The notes under the pieces: generated by a model
What the model was told of the DNA's origin: nothing
The model's database searches: none
Seen by the model: the letters and a program-made list of their open reading frames with translations, nothing else
Shown here: piece by piece, positions 55,844 through 63,949 of the stretch
Numbering within the stretch: position 1 is the stretch's first letter
How the letters are laid out: every line of letters starts with the position of its first letter
Made by a program: the position numbers and the translations under genes
Source: Vitreimonas flagellata
GTDB lineage: Bacteria > Pseudomonadota > Alphaproteobacteria > Caulobacterales > Aquidulcibacteraceae
Length of the DNA: 64,000 bases
NCBI RefSeq assembly: GCF_004634425.1
Contig: NZ_SBJL01000001.1
Location: 1,151,001 to 1,215,000 of the forward strand
Reading direction: 5' to 3'

Positions 55844-57303
55844 GGCGCTCCCGCCATCAAAGCCGCCGCGCCATCGGCCGCGCGCAGCAGCACACCAGGC
55901 GCCAAGCCCCAAACGATCGCGAGCATCGCCGCCAGCATCAGCGGCGCGCCGGCCAAGCGCCAGAGCTCGCTATCGACTTGCGCCTGTGTCGCCGTCACGC
56001 GCCGGAAATAGACGCGCTCCACCAAGCGCCCGCCATAGAACACACCCGCAAGCGAGGTCACGATCACCGCGCCCGCCGCCCACCACCAGCCGGCGCCGAC
56101 ACCAGCTTCCACCAAGCGCCAACGGCCAAGGAATCCAATCGTTAGCGGCGCACCCATCAGGCTGATCGCGGCCGCGGTGATCGCCGCACTCGCCAACGGC
56201 GCGCGCCGGCCCAAACCATCCAGCGCGTCGAACTTCTCAGCGCCGCCGGCGCCAAACGTGACACCACCAAGCAGCGCCAGCGTCGCGACCAGCATCGCAA
56301 ACATCTGCACCAGAGCCGCCGCAAAGCCAGCCGGCGAACCGAGTGCGGCGCACAGCAACGCCACGCCCGCTTGTGCAGCGCCTGCGTATGCCGCCAGCCG
56401 CAACACATTGCGAGCGCCCACGGCCTGCACCGAGCCAATAACGACGCTCACCGCACCCAAAGTCGCCAACGTAATCGAAACACCCTCGCCAATCGCCGGC
56501 GCAGGCAGCGCAAATGAGGCCAACCTCACCAGCACGGAAAGGCCCCCCACAGCGCCGATCGCGCCCAATACCAAAACCGCAAGACGCCCCGCTCTGCCGT
56601 ACGCCGGGCCGATCCAGAAATTGAGCGGCGCAATGCCAGCCTTCAGCGCCACGGAGAGCAGCACTAACCCCATACCCGCCGCGGCAAGTCCGGGTGCATC
56701 GATGTGTGCGCTCGGCAGGGTCGCCAAATCCGTGCCGCCGACGCCGCGATGCATAAGCGCCGCGCCCAAGAAGAAGAGCGCCGAAGACACACCGCCAGCA
56801 ACGAACATGCGCGAAGCGCCATTGAGCGCGCCGCGATCGGAGGAAAGCGCCAGCACGCCAACGCTCGCCAGCCAAGCGAACTCAATCGCAGCGAACACAC
56901 CGAGCAAATCGCGCGCAAACACCGCGCCGATCCACCCAGCGCCCGCGCATAGAACCAGCGCGATCGCCAAGCCAGCGATGGGCGCGGGGAAATCGCGCAC
57001 GAATGCGCCAGCGCCCATTATCAACAACGCCAATGCGACAGCGATCAGCGCCGCTGCGAAGATCGCGATCCCGTCCGCATAGAGCAGCACGCCTTCAATC
57101 GTGCCGGTGAGCGGCGTCACTTCGAGCAGCGCGCGCACGACGGCGTCGATACCGAGAAACGCAGTGGCGAATGCAGTGATCACGCCAACGCCCCACGCCA
57201 GGCGCCCCGGCAGCAGGAACGCAAGCGCAGCGCCGCAGAGCGGCACGAGCAGCGTCAGCAACGGTGCGTGTAGCCGCGCGAGATCGAGGTACGCGCCGAT
57301 CAC
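55840..57303 (-). CDS. Mrp/NuoM-like antiporter-type subunit D1
   Basis: 487 residues, about 14 helices. It keeps a helix-5 Glu (FAAIEFAWLAS) and the helix-7 Lys (LKAGIAPLNFWIGPAYG). The helix-8 Lys (LLTKVGVYAL) is replaced in GAIGAVGGLSVL, and the downstream His/Lys pair is replaced in LVQMFAMLVATLALL. Overlaps mrpC by four bases. It is the least altered of the three large subunits and therefore the best candidate for residual ion transport. Confidence 0.88.
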   Translation of the reverse strand: MIGAYLDLARLHAPLLTLLVPLCGAALAFLLPGRLAWGVGVITAFATAFLGIDAVVRALLEVTPLTGTIEGVLLYADGIAIFAAALIAVALALLIMGAGAFVRDFPAPIAGLAIALVLCAGAGWIGAVFARDLLGVFAAIEFAWLASVGVLALSSDRGALNGASRMFVAGGVSSALFFLGAALMHRGVGGTDLATLPSAHIDAPGLAAAGMGLVLLSVALKAGIAPLNFWIGPAYGRAGRLAVLVLGAIGAVGGLSVLVRLASFALPAPAIGEGVSITLATLGAVSVVIGSVQAVGARNVLRLAAYAGAAQAGVALLCAALGSPAGFAAALVQMFAMLVATLALLGGVTFGAGGAEKFDALDGLGRRAPLASAAITAAAISLMGAPLTIGFLGRWRLVEAGVGAGWWWAAGAVIVTSLAGVFYGGRLVERVYFRRVTATQAQVDSELWRLAGAPLMLAAMLAIVWGLAPGVLLRAADGAAALMAGAP

Positions 57304-57623
57304 GCCTTCGGCTCCGCTGGCTCGTTTGCCTCGTCCGCGACGTCAAACTCCGCCGCTTCCACGCCGCCATACGCTTCCTGCAGCCGCACGCCGAGCGCTG
57401 TGCCGATAGCCAATTGCGCAAACGCCGCGGCAATGCCCACCACGAGCAACGTCACCGGCGCACTCAGTGCAGCCGCACCCGCAAGCGCGCCCAGGCTCGC
57501 CACCAGCAGCCCAACCACGCGCTTGATAAAATTCGCCGATGTCCACGCCGTCACCGCGCCAAGCATCAGCATGGCGACGGCGACCGCGAGCACAAGTCGC
57601 GCGACGATGGGATCGATCACCAT
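57300..57623 (-). CDS. mrpC: MrpC/NuoK-like subunit
   Basis: 107 residues, three membrane helices (MVIDPIVARLVLAVAVAMLM; FIKRVVGLLVASLGALAGA; VTLLVVGIAAAFAQLAIGTALGV cut near residue 80) and a charged tail. Pattern fits MnhC/NuoK, which forms the linker between large subunits. ATG 57623 lies seven bases inside the end of mrpB. Confidence 0.85.
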   Translation of the reverse strand: MVIDPIVARLVLAVAVAMLMLGAVTAWTSANFIKRVVGLLVASLGALAGAAALSAPVTLLVVGIAAAFAQLAIGTALGVRLQEAYGGVEAAEFDVADEANEPAEPKA

Positions 57624-58003
57624 TCGCCGTCTCGCAATGTCGGCGCCCGACCAAACAACGCGACGATCACCAGCGCACAGGCGCCCTGCGTCAGCAGGAA
57701 CGCGCCCGCCTCAACGATGCGCGGCGCGAACGCCAAACCCGGAACGCCAACACTCACGCTTGCCGTCGCCAACCCGAGCGCCACAAACACGCGGCTGAGC
57801 CACGGCGGAAACGCGCGCGCAGAGGCCGCGGCGCCAAACACGAGCGCATGCAGCATCAGCGCCAAACCAGCAGCCAGCCCCGCGACAAAGCCAATCCCGC
57901 TTCCGGAAGGCGCCACCGCCAACAAGCTCAACGCAAACAGAACGATCAACGGCGCATAGAGACGCGCCGTCGCCGAAATCATGATGTGCGCGCCGGGCTT
58001 CAC
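57617..58003 (-). CDS. mrpB: MrpB (MnhB-domain) subunit
   Basis: 128 residues, four membrane helices. Family marks: ISATARLYAPLIVLFALSLL, GSGIGFVAGLAAGLALMLHAL and FLLTQGACALVIVALFG. Start ATG 58003 overlaps the previous stop (ATGA); ATG 57982 is possible. In Mbh/Mrp complexes this subunit sits next to the MbhD/E region. Confidence 0.87.
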   Translation of the reverse strand: MKPGAHIMISATARLYAPLIVLFALSLLAVAPSGSGIGFVAGLAAGLALMLHALVFGAAASARAFPPWLSRVFVALGLATASVSVGVPGLAFAPRIVEAGAFLLTQGACALVIVALFGRAPTLRDGEW

Positions 58004-58482
58004 AATTCGCCATCCATCGAATTGCGTTGCAGCGCGCCGCGCTCGCCATAGCCGAGCAACCCGATAAAGGCCGCGACCGCCACGAACACGATGGGCGCGA
58101 TCCAGGCGCTAATCGCTTCCGGCGGCGGCGCTTCCGCCGGCCCCGCAATGCCAAGTTCGGATGTGGACCACAGCACCACGAGTGCGACGACCACTGCCGC
58201 GCCCACACTCAGCCAAGGCCGCGCGCGCCGTTGCGCCTTCGTTGTGCGCGCGCTGAGTAAAATCAGGCCAAGCAGTGCAACTGGCGCAACGCCCGCAAAC
58301 ATCAACGCAACGCCAACCGCGCCGCCGCCATAGAGCAACGCAAAGGCGCCCGTCGCCAGCGCGCCCGCGGCGATGAGATACATGCACATGACGAACAACG
58401 CGCGCGCGAGCACCGCGCCGAGCGCGGCGGCGAATGCAGCGCACATCAAGGCGAGCGCCATCCACGGCGCGATCAGGCTCAT
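58000..58482 (-). CDS. NuoJ/MbhD-like subunit (replaces MrpA C-terminal part)
   Basis: 160 residues, five helices. The first half (MALALMCAAFAAALGAVLAR; GGAVGVALMFAGVAPVALLGLILLS) resembles the NuoJ/MbhD/DUF4040 module, the second half (WIAPIVFVAVAAFIGLLGYG) the MbhE end. In classical Mrp these modules are the C-terminus of the large MrpA; here they form a free small subunit between mrpG and mrpB, as in the Mbh membrane hydrogenase order. Overlaps both neighbours by four bases. Confidence 0.75.
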   Translation of the reverse strand: MSLIAPWMALALMCAAFAAALGAVLARALFVMCMYLIAAGALATGAFALLYGGGAVGVALMFAGVAPVALLGLILLSARTTKAQRRARPWLSVGAAVVVALVVLWSTSELGIAGPAEAPPPEAISAWIAPIVFVAVAAFIGLLGYGERGALQRNSMDGEL

Positions 58483-58838
58483 GTTGGCTCACCCGCGCCG
58501 GGACGCGGCGCTGTGTATTTGCCGGTCACTGGCGCCAGTCCGCCCGCATGCGCCGCACTTGCAAACACGTGCGACCAGAGCGGCCCTAGAGCGCCGAGCA
58601 GGAGCGCGAGGAGCAGCAGCTTCACAGCCATCGCCAAACTCGGCGCAGCGATCGCAAGTCCGGTCACGATAACAACCGCACCCAACGGATTGGCGGTCGT
58701 TGCGCCATGTACGCGCGTATAGATGTCAGGAAAGCGCAACAGCCCCACCGCGCCGCCGAGCAGAAACACCAGGCCAACCGCGACGAACGCGCCGCCTATC
58801 CCTAAGCGCATGATTTCGAGGATCGCATCGCCGCCCAT
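58479..58838 (-). CDS. mrpG: MrpG (MnhG) subunit
   Basis: 119 residues, three helices. Clear family motif GLLRFPDIYTRVHGATTANPLG. MrpG helps scaffold the cation module. Start ATG 58838 shares a base with the mrpF stop; its stop overlaps the NuoJ/MbhD-like start. Confidence 0.92.
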   Translation of the reverse strand: MGGDAILEIMRLGIGGAFVAVGLVFLLGGAVGLLRFPDIYTRVHGATTANPLGAVVIVTGLAIAAPSLAMAVKLLLLALLLGALGPLWSHVFASAAHAGGLAPVTGKYTAPRPGAGEPT

Positions 58839-59125
58839 CAGCTATCCTCGCCAGCGCGCACGAGCGCCGGTTGGAACGTACGCGCGCGGAAGAACTTCAG
58901 CACCGCTACGGCGGTCACAATCGCCACAAACACCAAAGCCAGCGCGACATCGACAATGGCGGCATCGCCCATGAACACCGCCGCGCCCGCAGCGATCAGC
59001 GCGAGTTCGATCAACACCAAAGTCGCCGCCAAGGCGCGGTCGTAGAGCGACGGCCCCGAAAACAGCCGAAGCAATGTCATGATCAAAGCAATCGACACGC
59101 CGGCGATGGCGACAATCCCGATCAT
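58838..59125 (-). CDS. mrpF: MrpF (MnhF) subunit
   Basis: 95 residues, three helices: IALIMTLLRLFSGPSLYDRALAA, LVLIELALIAAGAAVFMGD and VDVALALVFVAIVTAVAVLKFF (each cut to fit about 20 residues in the helix). Conserved SLYDR loop present. Start overlaps the mrpE stop by four bases. Confidence 0.9.
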   Translation of the reverse strand: MIGIVAIAGVSIALIMTLLRLFSGPSLYDRALAATLVLIELALIAAGAAVFMGDAAIVDVALALVFVAIVTAVAVLKFFRARTFQPALVRAGEDS

Positions 59126-59589
59126 GCCTCGCCCCCGCCAATCACTTGCGCTTCGAGACGCCCGAGGTCGTCGGCGTCCACCGCGTCTTCATTCAGCACG
59201 TGCACCAAGAGTCCATCGGGATCCACATCGACCACGGCCATGCCGGGCGTCGCGCTGATCATCGCACCAAACGCGGCGCGTTGGTTGGGACGCCGCGCCC
59301 GCGACTTCACGCGCACCAAAGCGGGCTTCAACGTCACGTCCGCCGCGATCGCAGCGCGCATGGTCGCGAACGCGCCGCTGAGCACGGCGCCGACGCGTGA
59401 AAGCGCGCGAAACGCTGCTGCCGGCGCACGCGACAGCGCGCCACTGACGCCGCCGGCACGCCAAGCGAACACCACGCAGCACATCGCCGCGAGGCCCGAA
59501 ATCGCGAGCTCTTCATTGGAGCGCCAGCCGCCCGTTGCGAGCAGCCAGATTATCCACAATCCCGTCAGCAAAGACGCGGCGTGAAGCAC
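59122..59589 (-). CDS. mrpE: MrpE (MnhE) subunit, first gene of the operon
   Basis: 155 residues. Two helices near the N-terminus then the soluble MnhE domain with TLKPALVRVKSR, MISATPGMAVVDVDPDG and LLVHVLNEDAV, all typical. GTG 59589 has AGGGAGG upstream, partly inside a stem-loop. It follows the DUF2336 gene by 88 bases on the same strand, so the two may be co-transcribed. Confidence 0.92.
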   Translation of the reverse strand: MLHAASLLTGLWIIWLLATGGWRSNEELAISGLAAMCCVVFAWRAGGVSGALSRAPAAAFRALSRVGAVLSGAFATMRAAIAADVTLKPALVRVKSRARRPNQRAAFGAMISATPGMAVVDVDPDGLLVHVLNEDAVDADDLGRLEAQVIGGGEA

Positions 59590-59594
59590 GTTAT

Positions 59595-59625
59595 GAGCCT
59601 CCCTGCGCCGCCGGCGCGAAGGCTC
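59595..59625 (-). promoter_or_regulatory. stem-loop overlapping the mrpE ribosome binding site
   Basis: GAGCCT (59595-59600) pairs with AGGCTC (59620-59625), and GCGCC with GGCGC inside. On the mRNA strand the 3' arm and loop include AGGGAGG, the mrpE Shine-Dalgarno site, five to ten bases before the GTG. It could hide the site, or be a leftover terminator of the DUF2336 gene; no T run follows. Confidence 0.4.
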
Positions 59626-59677
59626 AAACGATTAGCTGTTGGAGGACGGATTCGCCAGTTGCGACAGCGGCGAAGTC

Positions 59678-60898
59678 TCAGCCGTTGCGCCCGAACAATA
59701 ATGCGGCGTTGCGCCGCGCGAGCGAGAGGTCGAGCGTGTCGTCTTCGAAAGAAACGCGCTGCAATTCAACGGCGTCCGCCGTGAAGGACCAATTCCAGTA
59801 CCGCACGACCGTCTGCGCCTTCGCCGTCGCCAATGTGTCAAACACATAAGCCGCGCGCCCGAGCGGATTGTCAGTGCTGTCCGGATCGCCGTACGGGCGC
59901 CGCAACGCGCGCCACAAAGCGAGGAAGAGCGGGCGCTTTAAACCCACGGCTTTGCACAGCACGCCGATGGCTTCGCCACCAACGTCTGTGAATATCTGTT
60001 GCGCCGTCGTCGGCTTCACGCCGGCCAAGTGCGCGATCTCATGCAGCAAATTCCGATCGAGTCCATGCTCGGCCGCCGCAAGCGCGCCCTCGAGCGAGCC
60101 GTACGGACTTTGCGCGGCCGCAGCGCGGTTGCGCTGGCGACGTTCCACAACTTGCAGCGCCTTGCGCGTATCCGCATCGGCCCAGCCTTCGGCGGCCGCC
60201 ATTTTGAACACATCGCCGAGCTCAAGGATCAAAGCGGTGCGATCGACTGCGAAACGACGCAGGATTTGCACGCGCGATTCAAAGTTCGCCCACCAGAACA
60301 GAACCAGCGCCTGCGTTGGCCGCAATTCCGTTCGCGCAACGAGCAGCTTGGGCAAGCTCGCGGCCTGACGCGAGCGCGCCACCGCCACATCGACGCCTTG
60401 CATCGAAAGTTTCGCGAATTGATTGCGCAGCACTGCTTCGATGACCTGGACCTCGCCGGTTTGGATCAACCCATCCGTCACCGGCTCGCTTAACCCACGT
60501 CTCTTTGCAATCGCGACCCAATGCGGCGTGACGCCAGCGCGGATCGTGGCGATGAGATCGGAATCGTCGAAACCAACGCCATTCTCGAGCAGCGGCCCGG
60601 CGACGCTAATTTCATCGCGCGCGAGATAACGCAGCAGCGCTTTTGGCGCGTCGGAAATTCGCGCCAGGCCATGGGCGCAGCGCTGGCGCAATTCCAAGCT
60701 CGACGTGCGCAGCAGGCCAACAAGAATGTCCGCCGCCAATTGGCGCTCATACGCCGGGATACGGCTCTCCGGCCAAGACACGAGTTCGCACAGCCGCGAC
60801 ACAAGCGCGAGCCGCGCCTTTGGCGCATGCGGCTCGCTCAGTTCGAGCGGCGGCAGCTGGTCGGAAAAGTCCGACCGGGGCTGATTCGCGACGGGCAT
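59678..60898 (-). CDS. DUF2336 protein, second paralogue
   Basis: 406 residues, helical. Family marks: LRTSSLELRQRCAHGLARI, DEISVAGPLLENGVGFDDSDL and the C-terminal GVLCKAVGLKRPLFLALWRAL, parallel to IERPLFVTLAVL in the other DUF2336 protein of this window. ATG 60898 is chosen; GTG 60916 is an alternative. Upstream is a CtrA-like box shared with the divergent MFS gene. Downstream is the Mrp-like operon. Confidence 0.83.
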   Translation of the reverse strand: MPVANQPRSDFSDQLPPLELSEPHAPKARLALVSRLCELVSWPESRIPAYERQLAADILVGLLRTSSLELRQRCAHGLARISDAPKALLRYLARDEISVAGPLLENGVGFDDSDLIATIRAGVTPHWVAIAKRRGLSEPVTDGLIQTGEVQVIEAVLRNQFAKLSMQGVDVAVARSRQAASLPKLLVARTELRPTQALVLFWWANFESRVQILRRFAVDRTALILELGDVFKMAAAEGWADADTRKALQVVERRQRNRAAAAQSPYGSLEGALAAAEHGLDRNLLHEIAHLAGVKPTTAQQIFTDVGGEAIGVLCKAVGLKRPLFLALWRALRRPYGDPDSTDNPLGRAAYVFDTLATAKAQTVVRYWNWSFTADAVELQRVSFEDDTLDLSLARRNAALLFGRNG

Positions 60899-60924
60899 AT
60901 CACCCGGAGTCAGCACGCGCGCCG

Positions 60925-60939
60925 CTAACCACCCGTTAA
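60925..60939. promoter_or_regulatory. CtrA-like box (CTAA-N7-TTAA)
   Basis: CTAA CCACCCG TTAA, one base off the TTAA-N7-TTAA site of the cell-cycle regulator CtrA. It lies between divergent DUF2336 and MFS genes. Such a motif can arise by chance, and the -35/-10 context cannot be confirmed. Confidence 0.4.
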
Positions 60940-60995
60940 CAGACGCAAGCTGGCGCTGGACGCCGCAGCGTCCCGCCGCTTATTGCTTGTTTTCG

Positions 60996-62261
60996 ATGGA
61001 CCCCGCGCCCCACCCCGACCGCAAATCGCTTTTCGGGATCGTGCCGGAACTCCCGCTCTATTACGTGCTGGTCGGGCTCTACTTCTTCGCCTTCGGCATG
61101 CAATTCGTGTTGTTCCCGTCGCTTGTAGCGTTCTTTCTGGGCGCGACGCCGGCAGGCATTGGTGTCGCACAATCGGCGCTCTCGGCGCCGATGTTCTGTC
61201 TACTGCTCTTTGGCGGCCTGCTGGCTGAACGCGCCAAGGCCGGGCCGACATTAGCGAAGCTTCACCTCGCCTTCGCGCTCGCCTCAATGGCGCTCTACTT
61301 CATCATCGCCAACGGCGCGCTGACCTACATCATCCTCATCGGCTATGCGATTTTCGTTGGCGGGTGTGCGGCGTTCATGATGCCCGTACGCGATGCGGCG
61401 CTGAACGGCGTCATCGCGCGCGAAACCGAGCGCGGTCGACATATTCCCATCGCCACCGCAGCAGCAGCCGCGACCGCCGTGCAAATCGGCGCCCAGATCG
61501 CTGGCATTCTCGTCGCGCGCTTCGCCGGCGCGAACCCAGCGCCCTTCATTGCGCTCCAAGCATTTGTGCTCGCGCTGGGCGCAGCCGTGTCACTTGGTGT
61601 GCAAGCGCCCAAGCCAACCGGCCACGAGCGCTCGGTGATTGGCGCACTACGCGACGTGCGCGATGGCGTGATCTATTCGTTTCGCAATCCGATCATGTCG
61701 CCGATGCTGATCTCGGCCGCCTATATGGGCGTGTTCGTAATCGGCTCTTTTCAGGTGCTATTCCCGCTCATCGTGCGCGACGCGTATGGCGGCACGGCGC
61801 TGATGCAATCGAACCGGCTTGGGCTCTTGTTCGCGTGCTTCTGGGGCGCTTCGTTTGTGTCAGCGGTTTTGCTGAGCCGCTTGAAGCCGTTGCGGCGTCC
61901 AGGCCAAGCGATGATCGCCTCGCACCTCATTGGCGCGTTGGCGCTGATCAGCTTCGCGTTCGACAAGCCGTTTTATGTGTTCGGCATGATCGTTGCGGTT
62001 TGGGGCTTTGCCGCCGGCATCGCCATCTCCACCAGCCGCACCATCACACAAGGCGCAGCCGAACCGCGCTATCTGGGGCGCGTGCTTGCCGTGTACTCGA
62101 TGGGCTTTATGGGCGGCGCGCCGATCGGATCGATCGCTGTGGGCTACGCTGCGAGTGAGTTTGGGTCGCGGGCGGCGGCGCTTATTCCTGGGTTAGGATT
62201 AGCGCTCGCCGCCGTCGCGTTAGCTTTGCTGACGCCGCTCTGGCGCTACCGGGCCGATTAG
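60996..62261 (+). CDS. MFS transporter (enterobactin-exporter EntS-like group)
   Basis: 421 residues, about 12 helices. MFS marks: LLAERAKAG loop after helix 2, DAALNGVIARETERGRHIP in the central loop region, SRTITQGAAEPRYLGRVLAVYS and the symmetric second half. Resembles the MFS_3 exporter group; substrate unknown. ATG 60996 rather than TTG 60987. The stop overlaps the next minus-strand gene by four bases. Confidence 0.88.
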   Translation: MDPAPHPDRKSLFGIVPELPLYYVLVGLYFFAFGMQFVLFPSLVAFFLGATPAGIGVAQSALSAPMFCLLLFGGLLAERAKAGPTLAKLHLAFALASMALYFIIANGALTYIILIGYAIFVGGCAAFMMPVRDAALNGVIARETERGRHIPIATAAAAATAVQIGAQIAGILVARFAGANPAPFIALQAFVLALGAAVSLGVQAPKPTGHERSVIGALRDVRDGVIYSFRNPIMSPMLISAAYMGVFVIGSFQVLFPLIVRDAYGGTALMQSNRLGLLFACFWGASFVSAVLLSRLKPLRRPGQAMIASHLIGALALISFAFDKPFYVFGMIVAVWGFAAGIAISTSRTITQGAAEPRYLGRVLAVYSMGFMGGAPIGSIAVGYAASEFGSRAAALIPGLGLALAAVALALLTPLWRYRAD

Positions 62262-62629
62262 TTGCGGCCGCGGCGCGCCGGCGCGCGTGCGTTGTATTCG
62301 TCCACTTCAACTTGCCATGCGTCACGCGTGCCATTCAGCAGAGCAACGCCTGCGTTGTAAGCCGTTTCGGTCGCCGCGAGACGCGCACGCATCGCATCAA
62401 CTTCGGCGCGGCATTGCTGCAGCTTCGCAGTGCCTGCGCTGTGCCAAGCGCGGAATTCGGTGTCCATCGTCGACATTGCTTCCGGGGTCGCGGTGGCGCC
62501 ATCCGGAACAGTCGGTGCGGCGGCAAAGCCCACGCACACATCCGGTGCAGTCGCGGCAGTCGGCGTTTGGGCGAGAGCGGGCGACGCCATGAGCAGAGTG
62601 GCGGCGGCGACGCCGATCAGAAACTTCAT
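62258..62629 (-). CDS. small secreted helical protein (123 aa)
   Basis: A signal peptide (MKFLIGVAAATLLMASPALA) then a helical domain with one cysteine pair (DVCVGFAAAP; LQQCRAEVDAMRARL) and a basic end (ARAPARRGRN). No family recognised. It lies 101 bases downstream of the TonB-like gene on the same strand. Confidence 0.72.
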   Translation of the reverse strand: MKFLIGVAAATLLMASPALAQTPTAATAPDVCVGFAAAPTVPDGATATPEAMSTMDTEFRAWHSAGTAKLQQCRAEVDAMRARLAATETAYNAGVALLNGTRDAWQVEVDEYNARAPARRGRN

Positions 62630-62729
62630 ACCAGACCTCTCCTATTGGGGATCGTCTCTATAGCCCTCAATGGCCGCATGTGCGAGGCAAACGCGGCCAA
62701 AATGCGGTCAACGCCGGATCACGAAAATC

Positions 62730-63320
62730 TCATTCGATGCGGAATGGCGCCACCATGCGATAGCGTCCTTCGGTCGGCACGCCGTCGCGTTCGGCGGGAA
62801 CCATGCGGTAGTCGCGCGAAATGCGAAGCGCCGCTTCGGCAAAACCCCAATTGGCAGGCGTTTCTGACACCACGGCGCAACTGAGCGTGCCGGACGTCGT
62901 GACCAGGCAGTCCAACATAACCTGCCCTTCGACGCCCCGCAGCAGCGCCCGGCGGGGATAATAATCCTCAAGCCCACTCGGCCGTTGCAGCCAGCGTGGG
63001 TTGGTGATCATGGGCGGCGAATATGGCGCGCCGATCACCTCGGTCGACGCGATGGGCTCCAGCGGTGCGGCATCAGTCGTCGGGAGCACCGTCTCGATTT
63101 GCTGAAACTCACTCGTCGGCGGCAACGTCCGCGGCGGCGTGTTCGTCACCGGCGGAGGCGGGTCCTCCGGCCGCTCAAAGATGGTGTCGATGATCGGCAC
63201 ATCCGGCAGCCGAAAACTTACGCTCGTAAATGTGGCCGTGAGCGCCGCAATCGCCGCCGCACTCAACAATCCGGCGGAGATCGCGAAGGACGCTGCGCGT
63301 ACGCGCATTTCATTCTGCAT
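62730..63320 (-). CDS. TonB-like energy transducer
   Basis: 196 residues. One N-terminal membrane helix (about 8-30), a Pro-rich periplasmic stretch (RPEDPPPPVTNTPPRTLPP) and a C-terminal TonB domain (YYPRRALLRGVEGQVMLDCLV; ALRISRDYRMVPAERDG). GGGAGG six bases before ATG 63320 decides the start. It follows exbD on the same strand and probably couples ExbB/D to an outer-membrane receptor. Confidence 0.87.
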   Translation of the reverse strand: MQNEMRVRAASFAISAGLLSAAAIAALTATFTSVSFRLPDVPIIDTIFERPEDPPPPVTNTPPRTLPPTSEFQQIETVLPTTDAAPLEPIASTEVIGAPYSPPMITNPRWLQRPSGLEDYYPRRALLRGVEGQVMLDCLVTTSGTLSCAVVSETPANWGFAEAALRISRDYRMVPAERDGVPTEGRYRMVAPFRIE

Positions 63321-63431
63321 ATTGTGCCTCCCATCTTTGCGTCGATCGATCGTCGGCGCTTGATGAGAGGCTGATCCGCGTTTCTCCTTCTCACAATTCA
63401 CAGGCGCGAGAACGCGATCACGCTTTAGCGA

Positions 63432-63896
63432 TCAATCATCCGCCGATTGCGCGAAGACAGACACCTTCTCGAAGCCATCGCGCTGCAACGTGTCGATCGC
63501 CTCCACGACATGCGTGTACGCGAGATCCATATCGGCGCGCACATAGACGCGCGATTCCGCGAACATCGTCGCATCGTCCAAACCGGCATTTTGTGCGGAG
63601 ATATGCTGTAAAACCTCTACTGTCAGCGCATCCCACGCCACGTCTTGCCCGTCGACAAGCACGCGCGCATCGCCACCGGCGCCGCGCACGACATCGATGA
63701 TTGTCGGCGCGATATCGACCGCGATTGGCATGCCGTCGCTCGGCAGATCGAGACGCAAATCGGTTGTGGGTTTTGGTGATGTCACCATGAAGATGATGAG
63801 CAGCACGAGCAGCACATCGATGAACGGAATCATATTCGGCTCTGCAGCCGGATGCATGCGCTGCGCACGTGCGCGCGACGCAAAGGCGATCGCCAT
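63432..63896 (-). CDS. exbD: ExbD/TolR biopolymer transport protein
   Basis: 154 residues. One membrane helix with the essential Asp in NMIPFIDVLLVLLIIFMVTS and a periplasmic domain (ESRVYVRADMDLAYTHVVEAI). ExbD with ExbB makes the proton-driven motor that powers TonB. It stands before the TonB-like gene. Confidence 0.9.
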   Translation of the reverse strand: MAIAFASRARAQRMHPAAEPNMIPFIDVLLVLLIIFMVTSPKPTTDLRLDLPSDGMPIAVDIAPTIIDVVRGAGGDARVLVDGQDVAWDALTVEVLQHISAQNAGLDDATMFAESRVYVRADMDLAYTHVVEAIDTLQRDGFEKVSVFAQSADD

Positions 63897-63949
63897 GCCT
63901 GCCTCCCATGCGCCGCGTCATGGAACGCGCGGCGTCCATACACGAAGGC

